42,604 nt of DNA from JAAYJR01 sp964495655. Lineage in GTDB: Bacteria; Bacteroidota; Bacteroidia; Bacteroidales; Prolixibacteraceae. The stretch lies in contig CAZBWK010000023.1 of the NCBI GenBank assembly GCA_964495655.1, forward strand, positions 1-42,604, given 5' to 3'. How positions within the stretch are numbered: position 1 is the stretch's first letter; every line of letters begins with the position of its first letter. Shown here one piece after another: positions 34,447 through 42,604 of this stretch. Both the position numbers and the translations under genes were made by a program. The notes under the pieces are model-generated. The model searched no databases. It saw nothing but the letters and a program-made list of their open reading frames with translations, and was not told the origin of the DNA.

Positions 34447-36345
34447 TTACCAGTTGAAAGTGATTCCGTAATCCTCCGGAGTCAGTTCCCATTTTTGGAA
34501 AAGCCACCTTGCCGACCTTAGGTCATAACGGGTCCTTACAATTTCAGGAGTAGCTTTTACCATATTAATAACCTCTTCTGTCAGAAAAGGGCTTTCTTCT
34601 TCAATACAGTCTATAGCATTAAGGGCATGACAGCGGGCAAATTCATTCGGATCTTTTAATACAGAAGCCAGCGCTTGTACAGCCAACTCTTTTTCTCCCA
34701 GGTTATATAATGCTTCTGCAGCCACAGTAACCACATTTGCAGATCTATCGTTAAGAGCTGATTTCAGGGCTTCTTTAGCCGGTGCAGCTTTTTCTCCCAA
34801 CATTAACAAACCGGAAGCTCCCCAATATCGAATTGCACTTTCATGATCCTGCAAAAAAGCGATCAATGTCCCGGGATCTTCAGTATTGTCAGAAATTGCA
34901 ATATCAGCGGCATTGATAATCCGTTCAAGATCGGGTTTCACGGAACGCATATAGTCATAAACAGGAGTATCCCCTGCACGGTCTGAAAGTCCGGCCTCAG
35001 GAATAAAACCTGTATCCTTTATTTTCCGCGACCAGCTCAGTCCGGCCTTTCGCATTCTAACCAGTACATCTGCATATTCCGGATTGCCGGCAAGATTATT
35101 AATTTCCCATGGATCATTTTCAGTATCGTATAACTCCTCGGCCGGTTTTTTATTCCAGAAACGACTTTGTGTTTCATTGCATTCACCCTTTTTAAATGCC
35201 TCCTCCCATGAACGTACAGACGGAGCGCGCCATAGGTAGTCGAGGCGTTGTCCGTAGATCCTGTAAGGCATGTAATTTCTTATGTAACGGAATTTATGGT
35301 CTCTTACTGCTCTGCACATGTCATATCGTTCATCCATTCTGCCCCTGAACATATATGCATATTCCGGATCTGTTGTCTTTTGGTTGCCCAGAAATGCATC
35401 TCCCTGCATGTAACCGGGTATTTGTATCCCGGCGATGCTCAGAAGGGTGGGAGCCAGATCGACAAAACTTATAAGCCTGTTAACTTTTTCTCCCGGTTTA
35501 TCAGAGGGGAACAGGTGCTTATATTTTTCCGGGATACGCACAATAAATGGCACCCTTGTGCCGGTTTCATATACATACCTTTTGCTCCTGGCAACAACAC
35601 CTCCATGGTCTCCATAATAGAAGACAATCGTATTTTCTGCCAGTCCGGCCTCTTCAAGCTCATCGAGCCATTCACCAATGCGCGCATCCATATCCTCAAC
35701 TTTGTCGTAATACTGTGCCCAGTCATGCTTCATTGCCGGTGTGGCCGGATGGTAAGGAGGTAAAGGAACCTCGTCGGGACTGTGCCTGAGCTGTTCGTCA
35801 GGAATTGAGTCATGGATTGAACTTTCATGTGATATGGTAGTGTTGAATACTGCAAAGAAAGGCTTTCCGGCAGGTCTGTTTTTGTAATGAGCATTCCTGC
35901 TGCATTCGTCCCAAATCTGTTCAGGATCTATCGATGCTGTATTGTAATCAGTTTTTGAGTTGTTAGTACAGTAATAACCTGCTTTACGAAGAAATTCCGG
36001 ATAGGTCTTTACCTTCTCTGACTTTGAATAGGTGCTGCGCATGTGCTGGTTGCCGCCGGAGCAGGCATAAATACCTGTAATGATGGTGTTTCTCGCCGGA
36101 GCACAAACAGGGGCATTTGCATATGCATGGGTGTATAAAAAGCCTTGTGCTGCAAGTCTGTCAAGGTTGGGAGTATCAGCAAACCTGTCGCCGTAACAAC
36201 CAAGAAGCGGACTGTTATCTTCACTGGTAAGCCAAAGAATATTAGGCAATTCCGTTGGCTCCTGTTTGTGACATCCGGAAAGGGTGAATGAGGTTAAAAA
36301 GATTAGAACAGGTAACGAAAAGTTTTGAAGTTTAGAAGTATTCAT
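34447..36345 (-). CDS. Lipoprotein sulfatase with C-terminal HEAT-like repeats
   Basis: This 632-residue sulfatase has a lipoprotein signal (lipobox L-S-G-C, Cys25), so it is likely anchored in the periplasm or at the outer membrane. The formylglycine motif is C-A-P-A-R at 81-85, followed by NTIITG. Cys81 would be converted to formylglycine by an anaerobic or aerobic maturase. Metal ligands are visible in LTSEDNSPLLGCYGD and FYYGDHGG. The substrate is probably a sulfated sugar of an algal or mucin-like glycan, given the adjacent fucosidase. After the catalytic part (about residue 470) come alpha-helical HEAT-type repeats (IRYWGASGLLMLGEKAAPAKEALKSALNDRSANVVTVAAEALYNLG). It lies 221 bases from the oxidoreductase gene, so it may form its own transcript. 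Confidence 0.9.
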   Translation of the reverse strand: MNTSKLQNFSLPVLIFLTSFTLSGCHKQEPTELPNILWLTSEDNSPLLGCYGDRFADTPNLDRLAAQGFLYTHAYANAPVCAPARNTIITGIYACSGGNQHMRSTYSKSEKVKTYPEFLRKAGYYCTNNSKTDYNTASIDPEQIWDECSRNAHYKNRPAGKPFFAVFNTTISHESSIHDSIPDEQLRHSPDEVPLPPYHPATPAMKHDWAQYYDKVEDMDARIGEWLDELEEAGLAENTIVFYYGDHGGVVARSKRYVYETGTRVPFIVRIPEKYKHLFPSDKPGEKVNRLISFVDLAPTLLSIAGIQIPGYMQGDAFLGNQKTTDPEYAYMFRGRMDERYDMCRAVRDHKFRYIRNYMPYRIYGQRLDYLWRAPSVRSWEEAFKKGECNETQSRFWNKKPAEELYDTENDPWEINNLAGNPEYADVLVRMRKAGLSWSRKIKDTGFIPEAGLSDRAGDTPVYDYMRSVKPDLERIINAADIAISDNTEDPGTLIAFLQDHESAIRYWGASGLLMLGEKAAPAKEALKSALNDRSANVVTVAAEALYNLGEKELAVQALASVLKDPNEFARCHALNAIDCIEEESPFLTEEVINMVKATPEIVRTRYDLRSARWLFQKWELTPEDYGITFNW

Positions 36346-36479
36346 ACTAAAATTTAATTTGTTGAAATAAAAATGAGGGTAAAAATAAGTTATTGCACAA
36401 TTATGAACGATATCTGTATTTCAGATGTTAAAAATAGTTACAAATTAGCAAAAAATATTTATGAACCTGGTTAATTGTA

Positions 36480-36487
36480 TAATTTTG
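36480..36487 (+). promoter_or_regulatory. Bacteroidota -7 promoter box before the acyl-CoA ligase
   Basis: TAATTTTG fits TAnnTTTG, 49 bases before the ATG at 36537, in the divergent gap with the sulfatase. A TTTA at about 36458-36461 is a weak -33 candidate. Confidence 0.45.
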
Positions 36488-36536
36488 TCTGCTAATTTTT
36501 ACGCAGGCTGTTTTTATAGTCTAACTTAATTTTTCA

Positions 36537-38204
36537 ATGATGATGACAACTTATAAATATACTATACCGTCATTGTTTCAGGAATCAATAAATAAATTTC
36601 CTGAAAACACTTCACTTGTTTTTGCAGGTGAAAATAATTACACATACAGGCAAATGGGGGAAGATGTTGGCAGGTTGTCCCGTTTGTTAACAGATCTGGG
36701 AGTGTCAAAAGGCGATAAAGTTGCTATTTTGAGTTCCAATATGCCTAACTGGGGAATTGCTTTTTTTGCTCTTTCCATGGCCGGAGCAACAGCGGTTCCC
36801 ATTCTTCCTGATTTTCATGAGAATGAAATCAGATCTATTCTGATGCACTCAGAAGCAAAGATCATGTTCATCTCTGAAAGTTTATATAAGAGTATCGGAC
36901 AGGAAACTGCCGTTCTGACGGAGAAGTTGATACTTGTCGATAATTTTGCTATTATCCCGGCCGGGACCGGGGCAGAGGAATTAAATAAGCTTCAGTGTTC
37001 ATTACCCCAAAAACCGGATGGATTTCAACCGGTTGATGTAGACGAAGAGGATCTGGCATCGATAATATACACTTCCGGGACTACAGGGAGTTCAAAGGGG
37101 GTTATGCTTACCCATAAAAATTTGGCATGGACTGTTGAACAGTGTTATAAACTTCAGGATATTAATGAGAATGACCGGTTTTTATCTGTTCTTCCCCTGT
37201 CACATACATTTGAAAACACCATAAGCTTTCTTTTGCCCATGAGGTTTGGTGCATCAGTGCATTATCTGCGTAAACCACCCGTAGCTTCAGTATTGCTTCC
37301 GGCGCTTCAGAAGGTGAAACCTACAATTATGCTGGTTGTGCCGTTGATCATTGAAAAGGTGTTCAGAGGTAAGATCTTGCCGAAGTTTCAGAAAAACGGA
37401 CTGATTCGCACCTTGTATTCAATTCCGCCGGTACGTAAGGTACTACACAGGATAGCCGGTAAAAAGCTATACCAAACATTTGGCGGACAACTGAGGTTTT
37501 TCGGTATCGGGGGCGCCAAGCTGGATCCTGCTGTAGAAAGATTCTTAATGGAGGGTAAATTTCCTTATGCAATTGGATACGGACTGACTGAGACCTCACC
37601 GCTTCTTGCCGGCGCTGTCGGCAAGAATGTCAGGCTGGGTTCAACCGGACCTGCAATTGAAGGAGTACAACTCAGGCTGGCTGATGTGGATAAGGCTACA
37701 GGAGAAGGAGAGGTCCAGGTGAAAGGCCCAAATGTAATGAAGGGATACTTTAAGGCTCCCGAACTTACCAGTGAGGTTTTTACAGAAGACGGATGGTTCA
37801 GGACAGGTGACAGGGGAACTTTTGATAAAGACAACTTTCTGAGTATCAGAGGCAGGATAAAAACAATGATCGTCGGGTCAAGCGGCGAAAATATCTATCC
37901 TGAAGAGATTGAATCGGTGATAAATAAGATGAGGTTTGTCCTTGAATCACTTGTTGTTCAGAAAAAAGGAAAGCTGGTAGCCATGATCCATCTGAATATG
38001 GAAGAGATAGAGCATAATTTCAAACAGTTTAAAAAGGAAGCCCATGACTTTGTCTATGGTAAAGTGGAAGATATTCTGAAAGATATCCATAAAAAGGTTA
38101 ATGCCGAATTAAATAAATTTTCCAGGGTGCAGGAAGTTACCTTGCAGCAGACTCCTTTTGAAAAAACACCTACAAAAAAAATCAAACGATTTTTATACCT
38201 GTAA
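36537..38204 (+). CDS. AMP-dependent synthetase / long-chain acyl-CoA ligase
   Basis: This 555-residue enzyme of the ANL superfamily (PF00501) activates a carboxylic acid to an acyl-adenylate and then, in most members, to an acyl-CoA. The AMP-binding P-loop-like motif is Y-T-S-G-T-T-G-S-S-K-G-V-M-L-T-H near residue 180. The A5 motif G-Y-G-L-T-E-T-S-P is near 345. DGWFRTGDRGTFD and RIKTMIVGSSGENIYPEEIES mark the hinge and C-terminal domain, with the closing catalytic Lys region FEKTPTKKIKRFLYL. It resembles FadD-type long-chain fatty-acid CoA ligases of Bacteroidota. Three consecutive ATG codons at 36537 make the exact start uncertain by one or two residues. It is followed after 25 bases by purM. 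Confidence 0.9.
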   Translation: MMMTTYKYTIPSLFQESINKFPENTSLVFAGENNYTYRQMGEDVGRLSRLLTDLGVSKGDKVAILSSNMPNWGIAFFALSMAGATAVPILPDFHENEIRSILMHSEAKIMFISESLYKSIGQETAVLTEKLILVDNFAIIPAGTGAEELNKLQCSLPQKPDGFQPVDVDEEDLASIIYTSGTTGSSKGVMLTHKNLAWTVEQCYKLQDINENDRFLSVLPLSHTFENTISFLLPMRFGASVHYLRKPPVASVLLPALQKVKPTIMLVVPLIIEKVFRGKILPKFQKNGLIRTLYSIPPVRKVLHRIAGKKLYQTFGGQLRFFGIGGAKLDPAVERFLMEGKFPYAIGYGLTETSPLLAGAVGKNVRLGSTGPAIEGVQLRLADVDKATGEGEVQVKGPNVMKGYFKAPELTSEVFTEDGWFRTGDRGTFDKDNFLSIRGRIKTMIVGSSGENIYPEEIESVINKMRFVLESLVVQKKGKLVAMIHLNMEEIEHNFKQFKKEAHDFVYGKVEDILKDIHKKVNAELNKFSRVQEVTLQQTPFEKTPTKKIKRFLYL

Positions 38205-38211
38205 GAATTGT

Positions 38212-38219
38212 TACTTTTG
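38212..38219 (+). promoter_or_regulatory. Candidate -7 box in the short gap before purM
   Basis: TACTTTTG matches TAnnTTTG within the 25 bases between the ligase stop and the purM ATG at 38230. If used, the transcript would have almost no leader. Read-through from the ligase is the alternative. Confidence 0.35.
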
Positions 38220-38229
38220 CAATTAAAAA

Positions 38230-39399
38230 ATGGTTACTGAATCAAGATATAATGCCCGGGGAGTTTCGGCATCTAAAGATGATTTGTACAATGCGATCAG
38301 GAGTGTTGATAAAGGATTGTTCCCTGAAGCATTTTGTAAAATAGTGCCGGATATTCTCGGAGGTGATCCCGGATGGTGCAATATAATGCATGCCGACGGT
38401 GCAGGCACAAAATCTGCTTTAGCCTATATATACTGGAAGGAGACAGGCGATATCTCAGTATGGAAAGGTATAGCACAGGATGCATTGATAATGAATATTG
38501 ATGACCTTCTTTGTGTCGGAGCTCTTGATAATATCCTGGTTTCTTCAACAATCGGCAGAAATAAGAGTCTTGTTCCGGGAGAGGTTATAGCTGCAATTAT
38601 CAACGGGACTGAAGAGATATTATCGCAACTCAGGGACCAGGGTCTGAATATCTGGTCTACAGGTGGAGAAACTGCTGATGTGGGTGATCTGGTCAGGACA
38701 CTGATTGTAGATTCAACAGTAGTATGCCGGATGAGACGGAGAGATGTTATCTCTGCCGGTGATATTAAACCGGGAAATGTTATTATAGGCCTCTCTTCCT
38801 CCGGTAAGGCATTGTATGAAGATGGTTATAACGGAGGTATGGGAAGCAATGGACTCACATCGGCGCGTCATGATGTCTTTAGTAAGTACCTCGCATTGAA
38901 CTACCCTGAAAGTTATGATCCCCAAATGCCTGATGAATTGGTTTACTCCGGCAGGTACAGGCTGACAGACCAGATAGAAGGACTGGGAATTGATGCAGGG
39001 AAACTGGTTCTGTCTCCAACAAGAACATATGCTCCGGTTATTAAAAAAGTGCTGGAAAGGTTCAGGGGAATGATATCAGGTATGATCCACTGTTCAGGAG
39101 GCGCCCAGACAAAAGTGCTTCACTATGTCAATAATGTCCATATTATAAAAGACAATATGTTTGATGTCCCGGAATTATTTGGGATTATTCATCAGGAATC
39201 AGGAACAGACTGGAAAGAGATGTACAAAGTATTTAATATGGGGCATCGTTTTGAAATATATACAGTACCTGAGGTTGCGGAAGAGATTATCTCAATTATC
39301 AATTCTTTTAGTATTGATGCAAAAATAGTTGGCCGGGTGGAATCATCCGGAACGAAGCAACTTACAATAGTGACTGAAAATGGGAAATTTGAATATTGA
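38230..39399 (+). CDS. purM: Phosphoribosylformylglycinamidine cyclo-ligase (AIR synthase), Bacteroidota type
   Basis: PurM closes the imidazole ring of formylglycinamidine ribonucleotide using ATP in purine synthesis. The 389-residue protein has the PurM-like ATP-binding fold: H-A-D-G-A-G-T-K-S at 54-62, QDALIMNIDDLLCVGA at 83-98, STGGETADVGD, IIGLSSSGKALYEDGYNGGMGSNGLTSAR, and a C-terminal catalytic-domain segment MGHRFEIYTVPE. It is longer and more divergent than the enterobacterial PurM (about 345 residues), and PurL or SelD cannot be ruled out by eye, but the neighbours prfA and pyrF match the usual Bacteroidota purM context. It ends 5 bases before prfA. Confidence 0.85.
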   Translation: MVTESRYNARGVSASKDDLYNAIRSVDKGLFPEAFCKIVPDILGGDPGWCNIMHADGAGTKSALAYIYWKETGDISVWKGIAQDALIMNIDDLLCVGALDNILVSSTIGRNKSLVPGEVIAAIINGTEEILSQLRDQGLNIWSTGGETADVGDLVRTLIVDSTVVCRMRRRDVISAGDIKPGNVIIGLSSSGKALYEDGYNGGMGSNGLTSARHDVFSKYLALNYPESYDPQMPDELVYSGRYRLTDQIEGLGIDAGKLVLSPTRTYAPVIKKVLERFRGMISGMIHCSGGAQTKVLHYVNNVHIIKDNMFDVPELFGIIHQESGTDWKEMYKVFNMGHRFEIYTVPEVAEEIISIINSFSIDAKIVGRVESSGTKQLTIVTENGKFEY

Positions 39400-39404
39400 T
39401 GTAA

Positions 39405-40490
39405 ATGGCAGAATACGAGTTACTTGATAAATATGAATCTTTAAGGCACCGCTTTGAGGAGTTGCAACAGCAAATTACTGATCCTGAAGTAATTGCTGAC
39501 ATGAGTCGTTATGTTAAACTTAGCCAGGAGTATAAGAATCTGCAAAAGCTTCTCGGAGTCTTTAAAGAATACAAGAACCTGGTTGATAATATTAAATCAG
39601 GCAGGGAGATACTCGCTGAAGAGTCTGACGAGGAATTGCGTGAAATGGCCCGCACCGAAATCGAGATTGCAGAAGAGAAGATCCCTCAGAAGGAGACTGA
39701 GATCAAGTTGTTACTGGTACCTTCTGATCCCGAGGATCAGAAAAATGCAATTCTTGAGATACGTGCAGGGACAGGTGGCGATGAAGCCAGTATTTTCGCG
39801 GGTGACCTTTATCGTATGTATTCCCGTTTCTGTGAGAAAAAAGGGTGGAAGATGGATGTTACTAATCTTAATGAGGGAACAGCAGGCGGTTATAAGGAGA
39901 TTGTCGCTAAGGTCAGTGGTGAGGGAGTATACGGAATATTGAAATATGAATCGGGCGTTCACAGGGTGCAAAGAGTTCCGCAGACCGAAGCACAGGGTCG
40001 TATACACACCTCAGCTGCTACAGTGGCGGTGCTTCCCGAGGCAGGTGAATTTGATGTGGATCTTAAAGAGTCGGATATAAAGAAGGATACTTTCTGCTCC
40101 TCAGGCCCGGGAGGGCAGTCGGTAAATACAACTTATTCGGCAATAAGGTTAACACATATACCAACAGGAATTGTTGTGACCTGCCAGGATGAAAAATCGC
40201 AGATCAAAAACCTGGCAAAAGCAATGAATGAACTTCGTACAAGAATATATAATATGGAGTACCAGAAATATATAGATGAAATTTCGTCAAGAAGAAAGAC
40301 AATGGTATCCACAGGCGACAGGTCTGCAAAGATCAGAACATATAACTGGCCACAGGGCCGGGTAACTGATCATCGCATTAACCTGACCCTCTATAATCTG
40401 CAGGCTATCATTAACGGCGATATTGATGAGATAATCGAAAAGCTGATGATCGAAGAAAATGCCGAGAGATTAAAAGAGGCTGAAATTTAA
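39405..40490 (+). CDS. prfA: Peptide chain release factor 1
   Basis: RF1 recognises UAA and UAG stop codons and triggers peptide release. The 361-residue protein has the G-G-Q catalytic tripeptide at 236-238 and the stop-codon-reading P-x-T motif as P-Q-T at 192-194 (VPQTEAQGRIHTSAAT). The P-x-T form, rather than S-P-F, assigns it to RF1 and not RF2. GTGGDEASIFAGDLYRMY at 122-139 is also characteristic. No in-frame stop or programmed frameshift is present, as expected for prfA. It starts 5 bases after purM and ends 12 bases before pyrF. Confidence 0.97.
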   Translation: MAEYELLDKYESLRHRFEELQQQITDPEVIADMSRYVKLSQEYKNLQKLLGVFKEYKNLVDNIKSGREILAEESDEELREMARTEIEIAEEKIPQKETEIKLLLVPSDPEDQKNAILEIRAGTGGDEASIFAGDLYRMYSRFCEKKGWKMDVTNLNEGTAGGYKEIVAKVSGEGVYGILKYESGVHRVQRVPQTEAQGRIHTSAATVAVLPEAGEFDVDLKESDIKKDTFCSSGPGGQSVNTTYSAIRLTHIPTGIVVTCQDEKSQIKNLAKAMNELRTRIYNMEYQKYIDEISSRRKTMVSTGDRSAKIRTYNWPQGRVTDHRINLTLYNLQAIINGDIDEIIEKLMIEENAERLKEAEI

Positions 40491-40502
40491 AATTCTAATG
40501 AG

Positions 40503-41339
40503 ATGAACCAGGATCAATTATTTGAACAGATCAGAAAAAAACGTAGTTTTCTTTGTGTCGGACTGGATACTGATATTAAGAAGATACCTGAACATCTTCT
40601 CAATGGTACTGATCCTGTTTTTGCTTTTAACAGGGAGATTGTTGATGCCACTGCTTCTTTTGCAGTTGCCTTCAAACCTAATCTTGCTTTTTATGAAAGT
40701 CTTGGATGGGAAGGCTGGCAAAGCCTTGAGAAAACAGTTAATTATGTGAAGACAGCCTATCCCGGTATTTTTCTTATTGCTGATGCAAAAAGGGGCGATA
40801 TTGGTAATACTTCACAGTTGTATGCCAGGGCATTTTTTGAAAAGCTTGGATTTGATGCTGTTACAACTGCTCCCTATATGGGTGAAGACTCGGTGAAACC
40901 TTTTATGACTTACCCTGGTAAATGGATCATCCTTTTGGCTCTTACTTCTAATAAAGGAGCCGGCGATTTTCAGTTCATAAGGGATGAAAACGATGGTGAA
41001 CTGCTGTTTGAGAAGGTGCTGAAAATTTCCCGGGAATGGGGCAGTCCGGAGAATATGATGTATGTAGTAGGGGCCACACAGGCTGAAAAGCTTACGGAGG
41101 TGAGACAGATAGTTCCGGATCATTTTTTACTTGTCCCCGGTGTAGGAGCACAGGGAGGCAGCCTCCGGGAAGTAGCCCGTTACGGCATGAACCAACGTTG
41201 CGGATTACTTGTAAACTCTTCCAGGGGGATCATTTACGCATCATCAGGCCGGGACTTTGCCAGTCATGCCGGATCGGCAGCCCGCCAGATAAGAGATGAG
41301 ATGGATCAGCTTCTCGAGGAACAGGGTATAGTAAGGTAA
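40503..41339 (+). CDS. pyrF: Orotidine 5'-phosphate decarboxylase (type 2)
   Basis: PyrF decarboxylates orotidine monophosphate to UMP, the last step of de novo pyrimidine synthesis. The 278-residue length and FLCVGLDTDIKKIP place it in the type 2 group common in Bacteroidota and actinobacteria. The catalytic D-x-K-x-x-D is Asp94-Lys96-Asp99 in DAKRGDIGNTS. FKPNLAFYESLGWEG and VGATQAEKLTEVRQIVPDHFLLVPGVGAQGG are further family segments. It is the last gene of the purM-prfA-pyrF run and is convergent with the small T9SS gene, with 11 bases between them. Confidence 0.96.
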   Translation: MNQDQLFEQIRKKRSFLCVGLDTDIKKIPEHLLNGTDPVFAFNREIVDATASFAVAFKPNLAFYESLGWEGWQSLEKTVNYVKTAYPGIFLIADAKRGDIGNTSQLYARAFFEKLGFDAVTTAPYMGEDSVKPFMTYPGKWIILLALTSNKGAGDFQFIRDENDGELLFEKVLKISREWGSPENMMYVVGATQAEKLTEVRQIVPDHFLLVPGVGAQGGSLREVARYGMNQRCGLLVNSSRGIIYASSGRDFASHAGSAARQIRDEMDQLLEEQGIVR

Positions 41340-41350
41340 TCACCTTTGCT

Positions 41351-41719
41351 TCATTTGTTTGAAACTACAAGTTTTTTTACAATAACTTTGTTGGCCCTGG
41401 TTTTTACCCTGATGAAATATATCCCGTCAGGAACCTCACTCAAAGAGAGTTCACAGCCGGAAGAGACTTGTTCAGGTTTTTCGGCTAATAATTTTTTGCC
41501 TGTTATGTCTATGAGTAAGATCTCTGAAATTTCCCCATTGTTCAGTTCAAGCCTCACTCTGCCCGACTTTGTGGGGTTAGGATATATCCTTAGCTCCTGG
41601 ATAAAAGGTGACTTCTCCTCTGTTATCATGCTGTCCTTATAGAAATTACCTGCTGCAGGCAGGGCAATACCAGCAAGTTCAAATAAGAAAAATAATATCA
41701 GAAGTATAGTAATCCTCAT
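41351..41719 (-). CDS. Very small protein consisting of signal peptide plus T9SS C-terminal sorting domain
   Basis: This 122-residue protein has a signal peptide (MRITILLILFFLFELAGIAL, cleavage near PAAG). The rest is a type A T9SS sorting domain (Por_Secre_tail, PF18962) with R-I-Y-P-N-P at 44-49, IDITGKKLL at 70-78 and D-G-I-Y-F-I-R-V at 98-105, ending KLVVSNK. Such domains direct cargo across the outer membrane by type IX secretion, where they are cleaved or attached to anionic LPS. Only about 20 residues of mature protein precede the domain, so there is almost no cargo. It starts 41 bases after kdsB on the same strand. It could be a remnant of a larger gene, but it has its own signal peptide. 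Confidence 0.82.
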   Translation of the reverse strand: MRITILLILFFLFELAGIALPAAGNFYKDSMITEEKSPFIQELRIYPNPTKSGRVRLELNNGEISEILLIDITGKKLLAEKPEQVSSGCELSLSEVPDGIYFIRVKTRANKVIVKKLVVSNK

Positions 41720-41760
41720 AGTAATACATCTCTTTTTAATGTATCTGCAAAAAATGTGCC

Positions 41761-42516
41761 TTAATTGTCTAAACCTGCTTCTTTCAGCAACTCCTCTGCT
41801 CTGGCAAGGTCTTCGGGTGTATCGATTCCAATGCTTTGAAATTCTGTAACAGCTGTTTTTATCCTGTAGCCGTTTTCAAGCCATCTCAACTGCTCCAATG
41901 CTTCAGCGCGTTCAAGGATGCCGGGTTTTAACCTTGTTAGTTGCTGTAAGACATCTTTTTTATAAGCATACATCCCGATGTGTACCCAGAAGTTTGCAGC
42001 TAAAAGCCAGCTTGCCTCCGTCTCTCCCCTGACAAAGGGAATGGTGGAACGGCTGAAATAGAGGGCATTTTTATTTTTGTCAATCACCGCTTTAGGCCTG
42101 TTGGGATTAAAAAGCTCTTCAGTTGTCTCAATTTTTTTTATGAGAGTGGCTATTTCAGTTTCTTTGTCAAAACTTGAAGCGAGCCCTGAGATTTGTTCCG
42201 GCCTGATAAAAGGCTCATCTCCCTGGATGTTAATAACAACATCAAAATCATTGTCCCTGCTAAGCTGCAGCGCTGCCTCGGCACATCTGTCGGTGCCGCT
42301 GTGGTGAGTGGAAAGGGTTTTTACCGGGTTACCCCCAAATTCCTTTACTGCATAAAATATCCTGTCATCATCAGTGGCAACCCAGACTTTATTTAACACC
42401 TTTACCGCATTTTCATACACCCATTGAATAACAGGTTTCCTGTTGAGTAGTGCCAGGGGTTTGCCCGGGAAGCGGGTAGACTTGTATCTGGCAGGTATAA
42501 TACCTATAAATTTCAT
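41761..42516 (-). CDS. kdsB: 3-deoxy-manno-octulosonate cytidylyltransferase (CMP-KDO synthetase)
   Basis: KdsB activates KDO with CTP to CMP-KDO for the LPS inner core. The 251-residue protein begins with the nucleotide-binding segment GIIPARYKSTRFPGKPLALL, where Arg10, Arg15 and Lys19 belong to the conserved CTP-binding loop. Further landmarks are VWVATDDDRIFYAV, HHSGTDRCAEAA, VVINIQGDEPFIRPEQI with the metal-binding Asp, YFSRSTIPFVRG, and HIGMYAYKKDVLQ with LEQLRWLENGYRIK. It matches the expected length of about 250. It implies that the organism makes a KDO-containing lipopolysaccharide. A strong hairpin lies 48 bases upstream. Confidence 0.96.
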   Translation of the reverse strand: MKFIGIIPARYKSTRFPGKPLALLNRKPVIQWVYENAVKVLNKVWVATDDDRIFYAVKEFGGNPVKTLSTHHSGTDRCAEAALQLSRDNDFDVVINIQGDEPFIRPEQISGLASSFDKETEIATLIKKIETTEELFNPNRPKAVIDKNKNALYFSRSTIPFVRGETEASWLLAANFWVHIGMYAYKKDVLQQLTRLKPGILERAEALEQLRWLENGYRIKTAVTEFQSIGIDTPEDLARAEELLKEAGLDN

Positions 42517-42563
42517 TCGTTTAAAATTTTGTAATTACTTGTAAATAAATTAATTAAAAATTT

Positions 42564-42590
42564 GAGAACGAATGTAACCACTTCGTTCTC
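42564..42590 (-). terminator. Perfect 9-bp hairpin near the right edge
   Basis: GAGAACGAA at 42564-42572 and TTCGTTCTC at 42582-42590 form a perfect stem around a 9-base loop. Read on the minus strand it is followed by AAATTTTTAA, so it could terminate a gene lying beyond the right edge, upstream of kdsB. On the plus strand T-rich sequence follows after eight bases, so a bidirectional terminator is also possible. Confidence 0.5.
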
Positions 42591-42604
42591 ACATAAACTT
42601 TTTT

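Noticed and set aside
35248..35763. 171-codon open frame antisense to the sulfatase
   Set aside because: It is inside the sulfatase catalytic region, has no family motif and no promoter signal.
1..42604. CRISPR arrays, tRNA or rRNA genes, insertion sequences, integrases
   Set aside because: I saw no regularly spaced repeats, cloverleaf-like sequence or transposase motif in any gap; the gaps are all about 220 bases or less.

Overview
The window looks like chromosomal DNA of a Bacteroidota bacterium, most likely an environmental or host-associated member of the Bacteroidales/Marinilabiliales type. Supporting signs are TonB-dependent receptor and CarboxypepD_reg-like proteins, a type IX secretion (T9SS) C-terminal sorting domain, the DUF3098-uppP-truB-queA gene order, a purM-prfA-pyrF cluster, hexokinase of the eukaryote-like fold family, few Shine-Dalgarno sequences, and several upstream boxes matching the Bacteroidota -7 consensus TAnnTTTG. 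The species cannot be named from the sequence. No tRNA, rRNA, CRISPR array, insertion sequence or riboswitch was recognised, and no gene-free stretch exceeds about 220 bases.

Layout. 1-3.3 kb: the 3' part of an AbiEii-type nucleotidyltransferase toxin cut by the window edge, then a TonB-linked outer-membrane receptor. 3.3-7.3 kb: a cytoplasmic-looking DUF1343/NamZ-like protein convergent with a tolC-hlyD efflux pair that lacks an inner-membrane pump. 7.4-11.9 kb, plus strand: YgjP-like metalloprotease, dGTPase, RluB-type pseudouridine synthase and phosphoglucosamine mutase. 11.9-16.8 kb: a coiled-coil lipoprotein, two CarboxypepD_reg-like proteins, aspartate kinase and a queuosine-precursor transporter. 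16.9-25.4 kb, minus strand: valS, a lipoprotein, a zinc-ribbon methyltransferase, queA, truB, a frameshifted uppP, DUF3098 and an EamA permease. 25.6-29.7 kb: pgi, gpsA and hexokinase. 29.7-36.3 kb, minus strand: alpha-L-fucosidase, two paralogous Tat-type Gfo/Idh/MocA proteins and a lipoprotein sulfatase. 36.5-41.3 kb, plus strand: acyl-CoA ligase, purM, prfA, pyrF. 41.3-42.5 kb, minus strand: a tiny T9SS-tagged protein and kdsB.

How genes work together. Hexokinase, Pgi and GpsA link sugar entry to glycolysis and phospholipid precursors. The fucosidase, sulfatase and oxidoreductases look like a small glycan-processing island without SusC/SusD, and the hexokinase gene follows the fucosidase by only 11 bases, so released sugar may be phosphorylated by a co-transcribed kinase. 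GlmM, UppP and KdsB belong to envelope biosynthesis. YhhQ plus QueA suggests queuosine made from an imported precursor.

Most worth a second look: the loss of active-site residues in one of the two oxidoreductase copies, the T9 homopolymer frameshift in uppP, the Glu-to-Gln change in the NamZ-like signature, and a T9SS protein that is almost nothing but sorting signal. I saw no clear new defence or mobile system; the oxidoreductase pair with fucosidase, kinase and sulfatase is the best candidate for an undescribed pathway.
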